64,000 bases of DNA from Capsaspora owczarzaki ATCC 30864. Its lineage: Eukaryota > Opisthokonta > Filasterea. The stretch lies in the NCBI RefSeq assembly GCF_000151315.2, contig NW_011887301.1, positions 124,001 to 188,000 of the forward strand, given 5' to 3'. The notes beneath the pieces were generated by a model that made no database searches, was not told the DNA's origin, and was given only the letters and a program-made list of their open reading frames with translations. A program made the translations under genes and the position numbers. Every line of letters starts with the position of its first letter. Position 1 is the stretch's first letter. Shown piece after piece: positions 41,067 through 51,921 of this stretch.

Positions 41067-44000
41067 TTAAGAATCAGAGTAGAAGGTTTTGTACGGGTCC
41101 AAGGCAGGAGCAGAGCAAGCAGAATCGTCATCAATGGTGATGGAGACAGATGGAGAGAGGTTGGTCAAGTTGGAGTCGGAAACAGCGGCGTCCAAAGTCT
41201 GTTCGATAGCGGCGTTGCTTGGTCGGCGAACGAGCATGGCTCCGATATCGCGAATGGACTCGTGTTCAAGACTGGGCAGGGCAAGCAGGGCATCCAGCTC
41301 TCCTGCTACTTCGTGCATGGAAGCGCGCGTCAGCGGATCCCATTCCCACATTGAGAGCATGAGCTCGTACCTGCCACGCACGATTAAACCAGAAACGTCA
41401 GTTGGTCCGCTCGCCAGGCACTTCAGCACCCTCCGAACGCGTAACGGCAGTATCGAAGCCACTTACAGAGGATCGGGGCATCGTGAACTCTTTGCAAGAC
41501 GTTCGCCAGACTCGAGCAACGGAACAATGTCCTCCGTTGCGACATTGCTGTACGGCACTTGGCCACCGGAAAACAGCTCGTGGCACAAGACGCCAAACTG
41601 CCAAACATCCGATGTCACTGCAATTTGCGAGTAGAGCAGCGTTTCCGGCGGAGTCCACTGTCACGATTGCGAAAACAGAACAAATCAAAGTGCAACCAAA
41701 TGTCAGCAACAACATCAACACCAACCTCGTTGGCAGAATCAGCCTGCTTACCCGAATCGGAACCGAAGCATCGTTCGGAACTTCCATGAGCTCCGTGTCA
41801 ACCGGAAGGGTGGTCGCAAGACCAAAATCACTCAGCTTGACGTTCAGCGCCGTGCCCACCAGGCAGTTTCGAGCCGCTACGTCGCGGTGAACAATGTGAT
41901 GCTCACTCAAAAAGACAAGGGCCGAGGCAATTTGTGAGAGGACGTGCAGTGACTCTTTGGTCGTCGGAACGATGGGTTCTGGAGTGGCTGTCCGCCCACG
42001 ATGCAAGAGCGACGCGAGATCAAAGTAGGGCAGATACTCGAGTACCAGCATGGCAGGCTTGGCCTCGCCAAAGTAGGTGATGACTCGGATGATGTTCTTG
42101 TGATTGAGTCTAGAGCGGGTGGGGGACGATTCAAATTCAAACAGGGTAAAGCTGTCAGCTCAGCGCGCCAATCTTCTACATCCCTTTCATCCATCATTTT
42201 TCCATCTTCTACAAGCCTCACCGTTGAAGGAGCCGCGCCTCGTTGGCAAGATGCTGGCAGTGAACATTGTCGCCGTCGACTGTGGACTTGAGGACCTTGA
42301 CGGCGACCCGAATCTTCTCCGCAGCAGGCAGAAATCCCGGGGGCACATCGACAGCCTCACCAGAGGCGGAATCGGCGCTTTGACTGGTGGTCAAGTCGGT
42401 GGCAGTTTGTGGCGACAGCGTGCTGTGGCGCGAAGACAGTGCCTTGGATACGCTGGCGCGAGAGTGCAAGGACGACGAGTGACGAACCGTGCCATTCCTA
42501 GATCGCATCGAAAGCCAGAATGCAGGCGCCACTCCAAGCAGCACATGCGAGGAAAACCCTTCGCCGAGAACACCCGTGAAGAGGACTTGAGAGCGGTCGA
42601 CGCGGCCGTGCCGACGGGACAAGGTGAGCAACGGCGACGCCACCGACTTGCCATTGCCCGAACTGCCAAACAGGTGATTGTGCGCATGCACCAGGCTTGA
42701 GTCTTGCGAGAACTTGCGCAGGGCATTTTGTGGCTCGCTGTATTCTTGCGGGCTCGAGTACACGTGTTCCCCGGCGAGCGAATGACGATGCGTCTCCCTC
42801 AGAGAGCGGGCTGAGGTACTGGCGGGCCGTGGCGAAGCAGTCCGCTCGCGCGCAGACGGCGAGTTGGAAAAGCTAATGTACTCGCCTGCAAGCTTGGCGG
42901 CCGGCAAAATCGCGAGGTCGTCCGTCATGGCGCTGTTGCCCCGAAGCAAATCACCCGCCGTCGTCGAGACAACCGGGAATGACGTTCGGCGCTGGCGTGG
43001 AGGACTGCTTTCGGGAGCACTCAGGTCGTCAGCAGACTTTTGAGCGGCATCCAAGCTACCGAGCAACGCGTGCGATGAGGGCGAGAACTCGCTGCTGGTC
43101 TTCAGGGACATGGATCGCTGAACGCGAAGCCTGTTCGCCATGGCTGCAGGCAAGCCACCCAATGACTGCAGTACGGACCCACGCGAGTCGCTGGACGCAG
43201 ATGCCTGCGCCTGCAGCTTGGATGGAGACTGCAACGAGCTCAGATTCAATGCTTCGGTGCTCGGGAAATGGGCTGGACCGACACTTTCGGACGATTCTAG
43301 CAACGTCGACAAGGTTGCTCCACGCGGCAACGGAGGAAGTGGAGAGGACGGACGGCGTGTGGGCGGCATGATGGGCCGGACATAGCCGTGCTCGTCAAAG
43401 TCGCGCGGGGTTTGGCGGCCAGAGAACGAGTCGGAACGGGTAACGCGTTTCATGGGCAAAATGGTGGTGCTCGATGGGGTGGATTCCGACACTTGAATCG
43501 TGCCGATGGGCACTCCTGTGGATGTGGATCTTTGAACTGGGAGAGGTGAGGCATTGATGGTAACGCCGCTGTTGTTGAAAAACAAAGTGGTGAGCAAAAC
43601 GCACAAAAAACACTGCAACGCGAACAACAGCGAACGGTTTTTTTTGAATCGGTTACTTTTCATCTCGGACGACTTGGATCATCTGACGGCGCATGTCACG
43701 TCGCTTGTGCGAGTGGTTGTTGCGTGAGCGGGAGCGCAAAAACACGACAAGACCAATGATTGCTCCCATGATGATCACGCCACCAGTGACCAACAGTGCA
43801 ATCAGAAGCGTCTTGCTCTCGCTGTTCGACTCGGGAGTGGTGACTGCGTGCTTGATGGCGACGACCTGCGAGGTGAGTGTCGGGAATGGGGTGGGGGTGT
43901 CGAGCTTGGCGGAATTCTGGGCGGTGAGGACGTAGGTGTAGTTGCGCCCAGCCTCGACGGTAGAGTCGACAAACGAGGTCATCTGCGGCGTCGACTGATC

Positions 44001-45245
44001 GAACTTTAACACGACGGTTGCCTCAGGCATGCGAACCAATTGGAAGCGGACTTGGCTGGGATCGTCGTTGACAACCGCCAAGCCTGGAGCCCAGTCAAGC
44101 TGGACACTCAGGTCGGACACGGTTGTGGCATCGAGTACAGTGGAAGGTGCAAACGCTGGCACGCCGGGCTTGGTGGATGTGAGATAGGTGGCAGGTGCCG
44201 TGTACCAATCGGGAGAGAAGCTGTTGCTCGCCGAAACATTGATGCGATACAGGGTGAACGGAGCAAGGCCGGAAATGGTGGCTGTGCGGAGAGTCGAGTT
44301 GACGGCAACATTGTATGGCCCTGCGGCTGGGTCGTCGACCCTGGTGACAACGACAGCGTAGGTGGCGGATGCGTCCTGAACATACTGCGGCGCCTTCCAC
44401 GAGACGACCAGCACCGTGCTGTTCGCAACGACCGTCGTGTACACTGGAGGTGTTGCGCCCCAGATGATTGGTCCAGGAAGGGTACGAACGGCCACGGTGA
44501 GGCGGGACGATGCGGAAGCCGATGCGTCCGCGTTTGAGCACGTGAGGTTGAAGCGGTAGCGAGCCCCAGGCGCGAGACCAGTAATGGAGGCTTTCTGCGT
44601 AGATTGGTCAAAGAGCAACTGGAAAGGGCCTTGACCGACGGGATTCGGGTCGTTCGTCGCGTACGTGAGCCAGTAGGCAAGCGGTGTCGGTCCCGACGCG
44701 CTCGCGGGTGCAGGCCAGGATAAATCCATCGAGGAATCGGTCAGACTGGAGGTGTCAAGAGTCAGGTTGGCTGCGCCGCTTGGCCAGATTGGTGCATCGC
44801 TGAGTGTTGTGGTGGACCAGGTGACCTCGCTGGAGCTCGGAGGGTCGGCGGGGTCGGCCGAAGGAATACTAACGCTCAGTGTAAAGCTGTAGGCCGTGAA
44901 GGGCACCAAATGGCCCACCGTGACGTTCGAGTTTCTTGGAAATGGATCGATCGCGACGTTGATCAGTGTGGAGGTATCAGAGCCGACAGAGAAGGACAGG
45001 CCGAACGTGGCAGTGGCAAAATCGACGCCGATGACCGCATTTGCCCACGAGATGGAGACGGTCGCGGTGGAATTGAAGCCGCGCGCCGGTGTGCACACAA
45101 TTTGGCTGCCGTCAATCGATGGTGCTGACTGTGCGCCCACGGCAGAAAGCGGGCCCGCAGCGAGCAACAAGGTGCATAAAACAGCGCAGAAGCGGGCAGA
45201 GTGTGCGCTGATGAGTTTGGCAGAATGGAAGAGTTTGCGAAACAT
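41067..45245 (-). CDS. Receptor tyrosine kinase with fibronectin-III ectodomain
   Basis: Five coding exons from the ATG at 45245 (MFRKLFHSAKLIS). A signal peptide (VLCTLLLAAGPLSAVGAQS) leads into about four fibronectin-III-like modules with repeated GLAPGARYRFNLT and GLAPFTLYRINVS strands and several N-glycosylation sites. A membrane helix (LLIALLVTGGVIIMGAIIGL) and basic stop-transfer follow. The cytoplasmic part begins with about 350 Ser-rich residues, then a kinase: GVLGEGFSSHVLLG, VAVKVLK, HHIVHRDVAARNCLVG (the tyrosine-kinase catalytic loop), LSDFGLATTLP, RWTPPETLL, DVWQFGVLCHELFSGG. About 75 residues are inserted between strands 2 and 3. The activation loop from DFG to RWTPPE has no tyrosine. 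The tail ends DPYKTFYSDS. Such lineage-specific receptors are typical of unicellular holozoans. Confidence 0.9.
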
Positions 45246-46033
45246 GGTGTTCAGGCAACCGATGAGGTCGTGCAACGCCGGGAGATACTGGGAGTCGATG
45301 ATGTGATTACTAGGTAATGTAAGAGGGTGAAGTGGAGGTCCAGAGTGGAGAACAGAAAGGAAAAGAAGAAAAAGAAGAAAAATTGGGAAAAGAAAAACAA
45401 AAACGCCGAACCAACAAAAACTTGTTCACCGAACTCGGTTTCACTGCGCTGAAAATCCGAGTTCAAAGTTGAGCAGCAAGCGACCAATGAGAGTTGGTTT
45501 TTAGTGCAAGTCAGCCTCAAGTGAAGATGATGAAGGTGGCAAGAGCTGTGCTTCAAGAGAAGAAAAGGAAAAGAGACAGAAAAAAAAAAAACGCAAAATC
45601 GAACCCTCAAAGAACAAGGACAAAAAACAAAAAGGTGGAATGGTCGAACGATCTGCTTCGATCACAGTCCAAATGCTACAGTAGAAGATACGGCATATTG
45701 GAACCGTTGCTTGTTTCGACTGGATCACATTGAATGAAGGAAGACCGGCTGCAGGTGGACATTGCAGCGTCGGCAAACCCCAAAACAAGGAAACGGAATT
45801 GCACTGGCATCGTGCTGGGAGCCAAAACGAAGCTTCAACCCCGCCGCCCACTTTCAACCGAGTCCCCGCCCCTGCGATGGCATCGCGACTTCATGCTAAT
45901 TTCTCTCGTTTCGCCTAACCTACGAATGTAACTACATGCATCCTATGATTGAAATCCCTGGAAAAACAAAAATCGGACACGTTAAATGCAGAGGGTTCGA
46001 AAAACAAAAAAGATAACCAGTCGCAATATTGTG

Positions 46034-46066
<33 letters not shown>

Positions 46067-46284
46067 GCCTTTTTCTTTAGGTTGTTGTCTTTCGGGTAAC
46101 AGTTTGTTTTGACTTCAAATGCGATCTAAAATCGAGCTCCCAGGCTGCGCTCAGTGCTTTGCTGCTTTCTCAATGACCTCCACCTCCATTCTGTCAACTG
46201 ATAAGTTTGACAAGGACAACACGCCTCTGTTACAACAGGGGTCGAACATTTTGGAAAGAAGGAGGACAGATACCAAGAGCAATT
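45246..46284. other. Intergenic stretch between the receptor kinase and SAMD9-like gene B
   Basis: About 1 kb with no supported gene. It should carry the receptor kinase promoter and the 3' UTR of gene B. It holds an A-rich run near 45360-45420 and the poly-T tract listed separately. Confidence 0.55.
46035..46065. repeat. 31-nt poly-T tract
   Basis: Uninterrupted T run about 220 bp past the stop of SAMD9-like gene B. On that gene's strand it is a poly-A run. Confidence 0.95.
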
Positions 46285-49200
46285 TCATCGATTCGTCTCC
46301 GTATTTACGGTTGGGAATTTCCAGGAGCTGGGAAACCGTGTCGTGACGAGTGGCTCGGTCGGGTCGCCAGGCTCATCAGGCAGACGTGGCATGTGTTGGT
46401 CGATGTCGAGCTGGTAGCCGCGGTCTCTAAGTCTGTTGATATACCGTTGGACCTGCGGTGCCTGCGGGAAAGCAAGCAGGCGAACAGAATGCTCGCGGAA
46501 TTCCTTCAAGTCTTGCGAATCCTCAAGTGGTTCTGGTGGTATCGAAAAGAGCATGGCAAAAGGAGCGGTAGCAAGGTTGTTTCGAGCAAGAAGCTCGTAC
46601 TTAGACAACTTGAGCAGATCAAAAGCGATTCTAGCCTCCGAGACGGCATCAGCCAAAAAACACTCTTGCATCCGGCCCCAGTAGCGAAGCGCACGGGAAC
46701 GGATGAGATGCTGGAATGCCGGCTCGATGGTCAAGCGCGGATAGCAACGCTGATGCACTTCGTCGAAAACGGCGAGAACATGATTCAACAGACCCAGGCG
46801 CTCGCGAATAGCGGCTTTGGTAGAATCAGTTGTCCGAACAATGTGTTGAACCAGTGGAGGGAACATCGTAAATTTCGAATCTCTGCGTGAAAGCAGTTCC
46901 TGAATCGCATCGGATCCAAAATCTGCTTCACACAGCGCTGGTGGCTGGTTGAGATGCTCGCACAGCGTGGGAAACGAAGCCTTCCACTCGTTGAGCAGGA
47001 AGGAAGCTGGAACAGGGCGGTCTTCTTTGTCTTCTTTCCAGTGCTCGTTGCTTCCAGTATCGTCAAACACCGACAGGAACAATCGCGCGAGAAAAGGATG
47101 CAGAAAACGGAGTCGCCTGCCATCAAAGTGCACCAACTGGACGAAAGCCTGGGCAGATGCAGATGGGTCGGTACACCACTGCGTCCACTTCTCCATAGCC
47201 ATGAGAACAACCTCGATATCCTGGCAAAACGCCGAGAGAAAGGCCAGCAGTCGCGCCAGACAGAGGAGCCAGCTGAGGCCAGTGGGAGAGCGGCTCCGGA
47301 GCTGCGGATCCAACTGCTTGCAAAGGTCTCCGATCCACGTCGCGGCGGGAATGAATTCGCCCCTGCAAGCAGAGAGTCCTATGATGTACAGATGTCGATC
47401 GTCAGGAGCAAGTTCTGCGCCAGCCATAGCGTCGAGTGCCTCTCGTGCATGCTCAATCCACCGCTTTTCTTCGTTGGAGACGGTCTCTGCCATGGGGTGA
47501 CTGAGGGCAGAATGCAGGCGGAGACAAACCTCTTTCGTATCTGCGCGAGTCAGCTTCGACCGAAGCTGCACGATGTGAGGATTCGGCAGCCCCAAGGGGC
47601 GCTTGTGCTGCTGCAGGGGCGGGACGACCCGCACGATCACAACTGGGTGTCGAAGCAGCGGCGGAGGACTGGGGGTTTCAAATTCGAAACCATGCAGCAT
47701 GTCTTCGTCAAGCAGCAACAAGGTAGGGCGCGAAAGAATCGCAGGAAACCGTTGCCAGAATGCTTGCACTTGGTTGAGATCGAGATGTCTCACGCAGTAG
47801 ACATCATGGGTGTCCCGCAGCTGGTAGCCCGTGGCGCGCAGGGCGGCGGAAGCTCCGCAACCGGGCTGCATCTTTTGCAGGTGGACCACGGTCCAAGCTG
47901 CTGTACTGCTCCTGCGGATGCAATCAACAGTGTTTTGAATGTTTTCTGTCACTACGACAGCACCAGAACGAACAAGTTCCCAAGAAGGCGGCGGGCGCGC
48001 GGCGTCGGAAACCCATTCTCGCACAAGTCTGGGTAGATTGACCTGGGCATGAGCGGGCGACTCGAGCGGCATCAGCTCAACGCGGCCGTCGAAGAGCGAG
48101 CATAGACTGCGTTGTGCGACACCGGGCTCGTCGGCGCTTTCGAACGGAACATCATGACCCTCATCGTACAAAATTGCGTCACGCAGCGTCGCGATTTTGT
48201 CGGTACGAAGCAAATCGGCAGAAACGTTCAGCGTGCAAAGCGCAACCACTGCCGGGGGCGGGGTGGTGGAAACAGACCGGGCAACGACGAACAGCTGGAT
48301 TGTGGTCGGGTCGTGCAAAAGGTCGGCGTCAACAAAAAAGCAGCGAGGCTGGGTTGGGTGACACACAAGGCTCAGTTGGGCGTGATTGATTGTTTGGGGC
48401 TCTTGTAGGACCACGACGTGATCAAACAGTCCTGCACCTGGATGTGTGTGCACTTCAAGCGTTTGGCGGGCCAGTTGGGCCTGCTCGTGTGTGTTGACAA
48501 CAAGCACGCGACGATACTGAGTCTCGGACAGGAAGAGTTGCAGCGACGGGCATTTGGTCCTCGGGCGTGCGCGAAGCCAGATCGAGAACAGGGGCATGGT
48601 GAGTTTCTGCCCATGCGGTTGCCGATGCAGTTGGTACGCAAGGGACTTAGCTGAGTTGAGTAGGGTCGGATGAACAAGACAGGTGGCATCGCTCTCTGGA
48701 ACGGCGAAGGCGAGATCGTAAACGTAGCGCCGCAAAGGAATGGCACCGTTGCAGGCGAACTGAGCGCAGTTCAGCCAATCAAAGCCCGTCGTAGACTTTT
48801 CGTTCCGCAGAGCCAACGCCACAGCCAAGGCGTAATCGCAAAGAGCTCGATCCGCATTCGAGATGACAACGTTAGGCCGAGCAAAGTCATCCGGAAGTAA
48901 ATTTGCGAGATCGCGGCATTCGCCAAAGCAGCACGAAACGACATCGAGCACATGCTTGTTCACGAGCAAGTCGACTTTGTTCGCTTCGACTTGCGTGCTT
49001 CCATTGATGAACCAGGCGTGTCCAGACAAGCAGCTGATAGCAAAGAAGGCTTGGGCCCGAGGAACATCGGACAATCGGACGAGTTCCCCACTGTCACTCG
49101 GCAGTGCGACAGGATGAGCTCGGATAGTCAAGAACGCCGGATCAAGCAACGGAAACGCCCCAGAGAAAAACGAGTCCAAAGCTTCTGACAGCTCTTCGTT

Positions 49201-49905
49201 GGCCTCTTGCATCCCGATGACGAGGCGTGACTTGTCGTGTATGCCCAGAAGCAGGTGGACTGTGCGGCCTGACGACTGACGAATCACGGGAAGAAACTTC
49301 TGAAGGTACTTGCGTGTCTCTGACAGTACACCGCTCGACGGTAGCTTGAACTCGCAGGTCGAGGTCTCAGCGTCCGCTGTGGCGGCTGCGGAAGCCACGG
49401 CCAATGCCTCCGCAAAGCGAAATTTCTGCCCAGGAAAGAGCTCCTCGCCATCTTGGATGGCACCGCTCTTAAACTGTGAGGTTGAGCGGAGACCTGCTGC
49501 CGCCGGCAGACTGCGTAGTGCACCCTGCCAAGCGCCACAAACGCCGGGCGAAGTCTGATCGCCAACACGCATCGACGGTTCTACAGACAGTGCAACGGCA
49601 CCCAAAGGGAGAGACGGGACCAGCAGGTGCACTTTCTTCATGCCTACCACATAGGCAATCGAAAGTTTCGGGTACAGCGGCGGGGCGACGGGTAACTCGT
49701 TGAGCAGGACAACGTCCGGCTGAATTCCGAGGACTCTGCATTCAACTCCCAATCTCTGCACAAAGTCCGCAACGTAGGGGAAGATCAAGTGGTGCCAAAC
49801 GCCTGGAGTCGAGTTCAACGCGCCTCCAACGACAATGCCAAGACGATTGAGAGATTCTTCACAATAGCAGCCTTGCGCAGCATCATGTCTGTTTGGACAC
49901 CAGTT
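46285..49905 (-). CDS. SAMD9-like STAND NTPase with Schlafen/AlbA-type domain, copy B (5' incomplete)
   Basis: One exon, read from the CTCTAG acceptor at 49905, encodes about 1,206 residues. It aligns with copy A over its whole length: NWCPNRHD against VHWCSLCE at the start, GGALNSTPGVWHH against VGALNASPDVCHH, AETSTCEFKLP with TVHLLLGIHDKS, MQPGCGASAALRATGYQL, RPTLLLLDEDM, LAPDDRHLYIIGLSACRGEF and LRFLHPFLARLFLSV. As in copy A, no ATG lies near the N terminus, so an upstream exon is needed; an ATG followed by GTCAGT at 50106-50098 is one candidate. Walker A lacks the usual GKT lysine, as SAMD9 does. A transposon lies about 230 bp upstream. Its role is inferred from the SAMD9 family: nucleic-acid binding or cleavage gated by an NTPase switch. 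Confidence 0.72.
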   Translation of the reverse strand, partial: NWCPNRHDAAQGCYCEESLNRLGIVVGGALNSTPGVWHHLIFPYVADFVQRLGVECRVLGIQPDVVLLNELPVAPPLYPKLSIAYVVGMKKVHLLVPSLPLGAVALSVEPSMRVGDQTSPGVCGAWQGALRSLPAAAGLRSTSQFKSGAIQDGEELFPGQKFRFAEALAVASAAATADAETSTCEFKLPSSGVLSETRKYLQKFLPVIRQSSGRTVHLLLGIHDKSRLVIGMQEANEELSEALDSFFSGAFPLLDPAFLTIRAHPVALPSDSGELVRLSDVPRAQAFFAISCLSGHAWFINGSTQVEANKVDLLVNKHVLDVVSCCFGECRDLANLLPDDFARPNVVISNADRALCDYALAVALALRNEKSTTGFDWLNCAQFACNGAIPLRRYVYDLAFAVPESDATCLVHPTLLNSAKSLAYQLHRQPHGQKLTMPLFSIWLRARPRTKCPSLQLFLSETQYRRVLVVNTHEQAQLARQTLEVHTHPGAGLFDHVVVLQEPQTINHAQLSLVCHPTQPRCFFVDADLLHDPTTIQLFVVARSVSTTPPPAVVALCTLNVSADLLRTDKIATLRDAILYDEGHDVPFESADEPGVAQRSLCSLFDGRVELMPLESPAHAQVNLPRLVREWVSDAARPPPSWELVRSGAVVVTENIQNTVDCIRRSSTAAWTVVHLQKMQPGCGASAALRATGYQLRDTHDVYCVRHLDLNQVQAFWQRFPAILSRPTLLLLDEDMLHGFEFETPSPPPLLRHPVVIVRVVPPLQQHKRPLGLPNPHIVQLRSKLTRADTKEVCLRLHSALSHPMAETVSNEEKRWIEHAREALDAMAGAELAPDDRHLYIIGLSACRGEFIPAATWIGDLCKQLDPQLRSRSPTGLSWLLCLARLLAFLSAFCQDIEVVLMAMEKWTQWCTDPSASAQAFVQLVHFDGRRLRFLHPFLARLFLSVFDDTGSNEHWKEDKEDRPVPASFLLNEWKASFPTLCEHLNQPPALCEADFGSDAIQELLSRRDSKFTMFPPLVQHIVRTTDSTKAAIRERLGLLNHVLAVFDEVHQRCYPRLTIEPAFQHLIRSRALRYWGRMQECFLADAVSEARIAFDLLKLSKYELLARNNLATAPFAMLFSIPPEPLEDSQDLKEFREHSVRLLAFPQAPQVQRYINRLRDRGYQLDIDQHMPRLPDEPGDPTEPLVTTRFPSSWKFPTVNTETNR

Positions 49906-50134
49906 CTAGAGGAAACAAACAACAGAGTTGAGTACCAAACGTGGAAATCGCATCAGGGTGAGGTGCACGACGTTAGGAGGTTCCACACAGCCATCACGAG
50001 CCATTCAATTGCGAGTTGGCCAGAAGTAGGCTCACAAACACCATCGCCCCAATAATGATGTCAAGTACTCGCAACACGCTCAAACGCCAGCAGCAACACT
50101 GACCATTTTGTTCGTGGACAAGAGACCTCCTATA

Positions 50135-50162
50135 GAGGGGGGTCGCCTGAATATGAACAAAA
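50135..50162 (+). repeat. Left terminal inverted repeat of the transposon
   Basis: 28 bp, exact reverse complement of 51892-51919. Flanked on the outside by TA at 50133-50134. Confidence 0.92.
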
Positions 50163-50293
50163 AGTGTTCGCTGGACTACATTAGGGTTTTCCGTTTGAAT
50201 ATGAACACACTGGTATTTGCGTCACAAGTCGACTTCGTGGTCTCTGATCTGCTCCCCAGTTTGAATTTATAATAAAGTCATTCTTTTTTATCG

Positions 50294-51480
50294 ATGGCGG
50301 GTGCATCCGAGGCGGCAACTCGGTGTCTCGCGTGGCTGCAGGCAGTGAAGGCTGCGCCCGAAGGAGAAAAGCACAATGTTGCCGTCGCAGTCGCTCTCAA
50401 GCTTGTCTACCAAGACTCTGTGACCCTTCAAGGGGGCGAAATCTATCGCCCTACAGGCTGGACAACACGGGCCATAGCCGCGCGGCTGGCGGAACAGGGC
50501 TATCAGTGCGGTCACACCACAGTTCATGGTTGGAAAACGAAACACGCGAATTCAGCCGAGTGGATTCGTTCCAGCCCGCTCGATCAGGTGCTCCAGCTCG
50601 TCAAGGAGAGCCCATCGTGCGGAGGACAGAGCATTTTCACTGAAGATGAACTGGAGTACTGTATCCGGCTGCTGGAGGGGTTTGCCCGGGCTGGGCAGTG
50701 TCTCAACCAGAAGCAGGCGGGCGCTTATCTTGTGAAACTCTCACGCCTCCCGCGCATGTCGGGCGCCCCGCGTCGCCAGTTCGCCGGCAGTCTGCCGAGC
50801 CATGAATGGTGGAATGCCTTTCTGCGCGATGCTCGCGGGCGCCTAGCCATCCGCAAGGGTCGAACGCTGGAGCTCACCAGGATTGCCGCTTTACAAGCTG
50901 AAACACTCGATTGCCTCCCCGGACTTTTGAAACAGCTGTTCGATGAGCATCCGCTTCTTGTGGAGGAGCCCGGTCGGATTTCCAACATGGACGAGACAGA
51001 AATCACGACCCGTTTTTTTGCGGGTCGTGTCATTTGCACTCCCTCGTCAGACACGCGTTCTGCGGTCGTNNNNNNNNNNNNNNNNNNNNNNNNNNNNNNN
51101 NNNNNNNNNNNNNNNNNNNNNNNNNNNNNNNNNNNNNNNNNNNNNNNNNNNNNNNNNNNNNNNNNNNNNNNNNNNNNNNNNNNNNNNNNNNNNNNNNNNN
51201 NNNNNNNNNNNNNNNNNNNNNNNNNNNNNNNNNNNNNNNNNNNNNNNNNNNNNNNNNNAATATGGCGGAAAATGTTCGCCTGCGTCCAATGCGCCGAGCC
51301 CGCGAGCAGGCACCCGATCATGATGATGATGCACCCGGTCGTATTTCGCAACGAGCGCGCCTCGATAGTCCCGATCAGGCTGTGCAGGCGCCTCCCGCGC
51401 TGGTGGATCTGTCGCACCGGCCAAATCACCTTGGCTTTGTCCCCGCGATGTTCCCGTCCCAACACCTGTTCATCCAATAA
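50294..51480 (+). CDS. pogo/Tigger-like transposase interrupted by an assembly gap
   Basis: The ATG at 50294 opens 258 residues before the gap. Residues about 50-95 form a DNA-binding helix-turn-helix (WTTRAIAARLAEQGYQCGHT). Residues about 150-200 resemble a CENP-B-type domain (SHEWWNAFLRDARGRLAIRK, then RTLELTRIAALQ). NMDETEI near residue 236 is the usual first catalytic Asp of the DDE_1 superfamily. The other two catalytic acids would lie in the gap. After the gap an open frame to a TAA at 51478-51480 (ending FPSQHLFIQ) may be the C terminus, but its frame relative to the first part is unknown. An AATAAA overlaps the stop. Confidence 0.75.
51070..51258. other. Assembly gap (189 N)
   Basis: Run of N inside the transposase gene. 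Gaps at transposon copies are common where repeats were not resolved in assembly, so the true length may differ. Confidence 1.
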
Positions 51481-51891
51481 ACATACATGTTGCATACATC
51501 AATTTCTGCATAACGGAAGGGACTTCGGACTCGCCTATCCAAAGTGCCGCCGTATGGCTGTTTGGCTGGGTTGAGCCTCCATCGGGCCCTGCGGCCACCC
51601 CTGCGCGATTCTGTCCCGCTTCTTGCCAGAAATAGGAAGATCTAACTCGATAACATAGGCACCGGTGAGAGATGGTCCGCCTGGATGAGTATGGTCGCGA
51701 CCAGAGAGGCCGTCCGCCTGAATATGAACAAGCGTAATGGTCGTCCAGCAAAATGAGCGAAACTGCCACGCGATACCCTACCAACCCATCGCCCGCCGCC
51801 GACCTCTCCGTCGCACCTATATATTAAAAGAGTGTGTCGAGTACTTTAATGTCAAAAACTCGGGCGGCACTCGAATAGCCAGCAACTTTTA

Positions 51892-51919
51892 TTTTGTTCA
51901 TATTCAGGCGACCCCCCTC
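51892..51919 (-). repeat. Right terminal inverted repeat of the transposon
   Basis: 28 bp, exact reverse complement of 50135-50162. Followed by TA at 51920-51921. Confidence 0.92.
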
Positions 51920-51921
51920 TA

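Larger units (their letters stand above)
50133..51921 (+). mobile_element. pogo/Tc1-mariner-type DNA transposon with perfect TIRs
   Basis: The element spans 50135-51919, with perfect 28-bp terminal inverted repeats (50135-50162 and 51892-51919, starting GAGGGGGGTCGCCTGAATAT) and TA on both sides as the target duplication, which defines the Tc1/mariner/pogo class. It carries one transposase gene on the plus strand and a 189-N assembly gap. Extra copies of the TGAATATGAACA core occur inside at about 50194-50205 and 51719-51730, the second with an AGAGG-CCGTCCGCC lead that resembles the whole repeat. Intact repeats suggest a young insertion. Real length depends on the gap. Confidence 0.88.
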
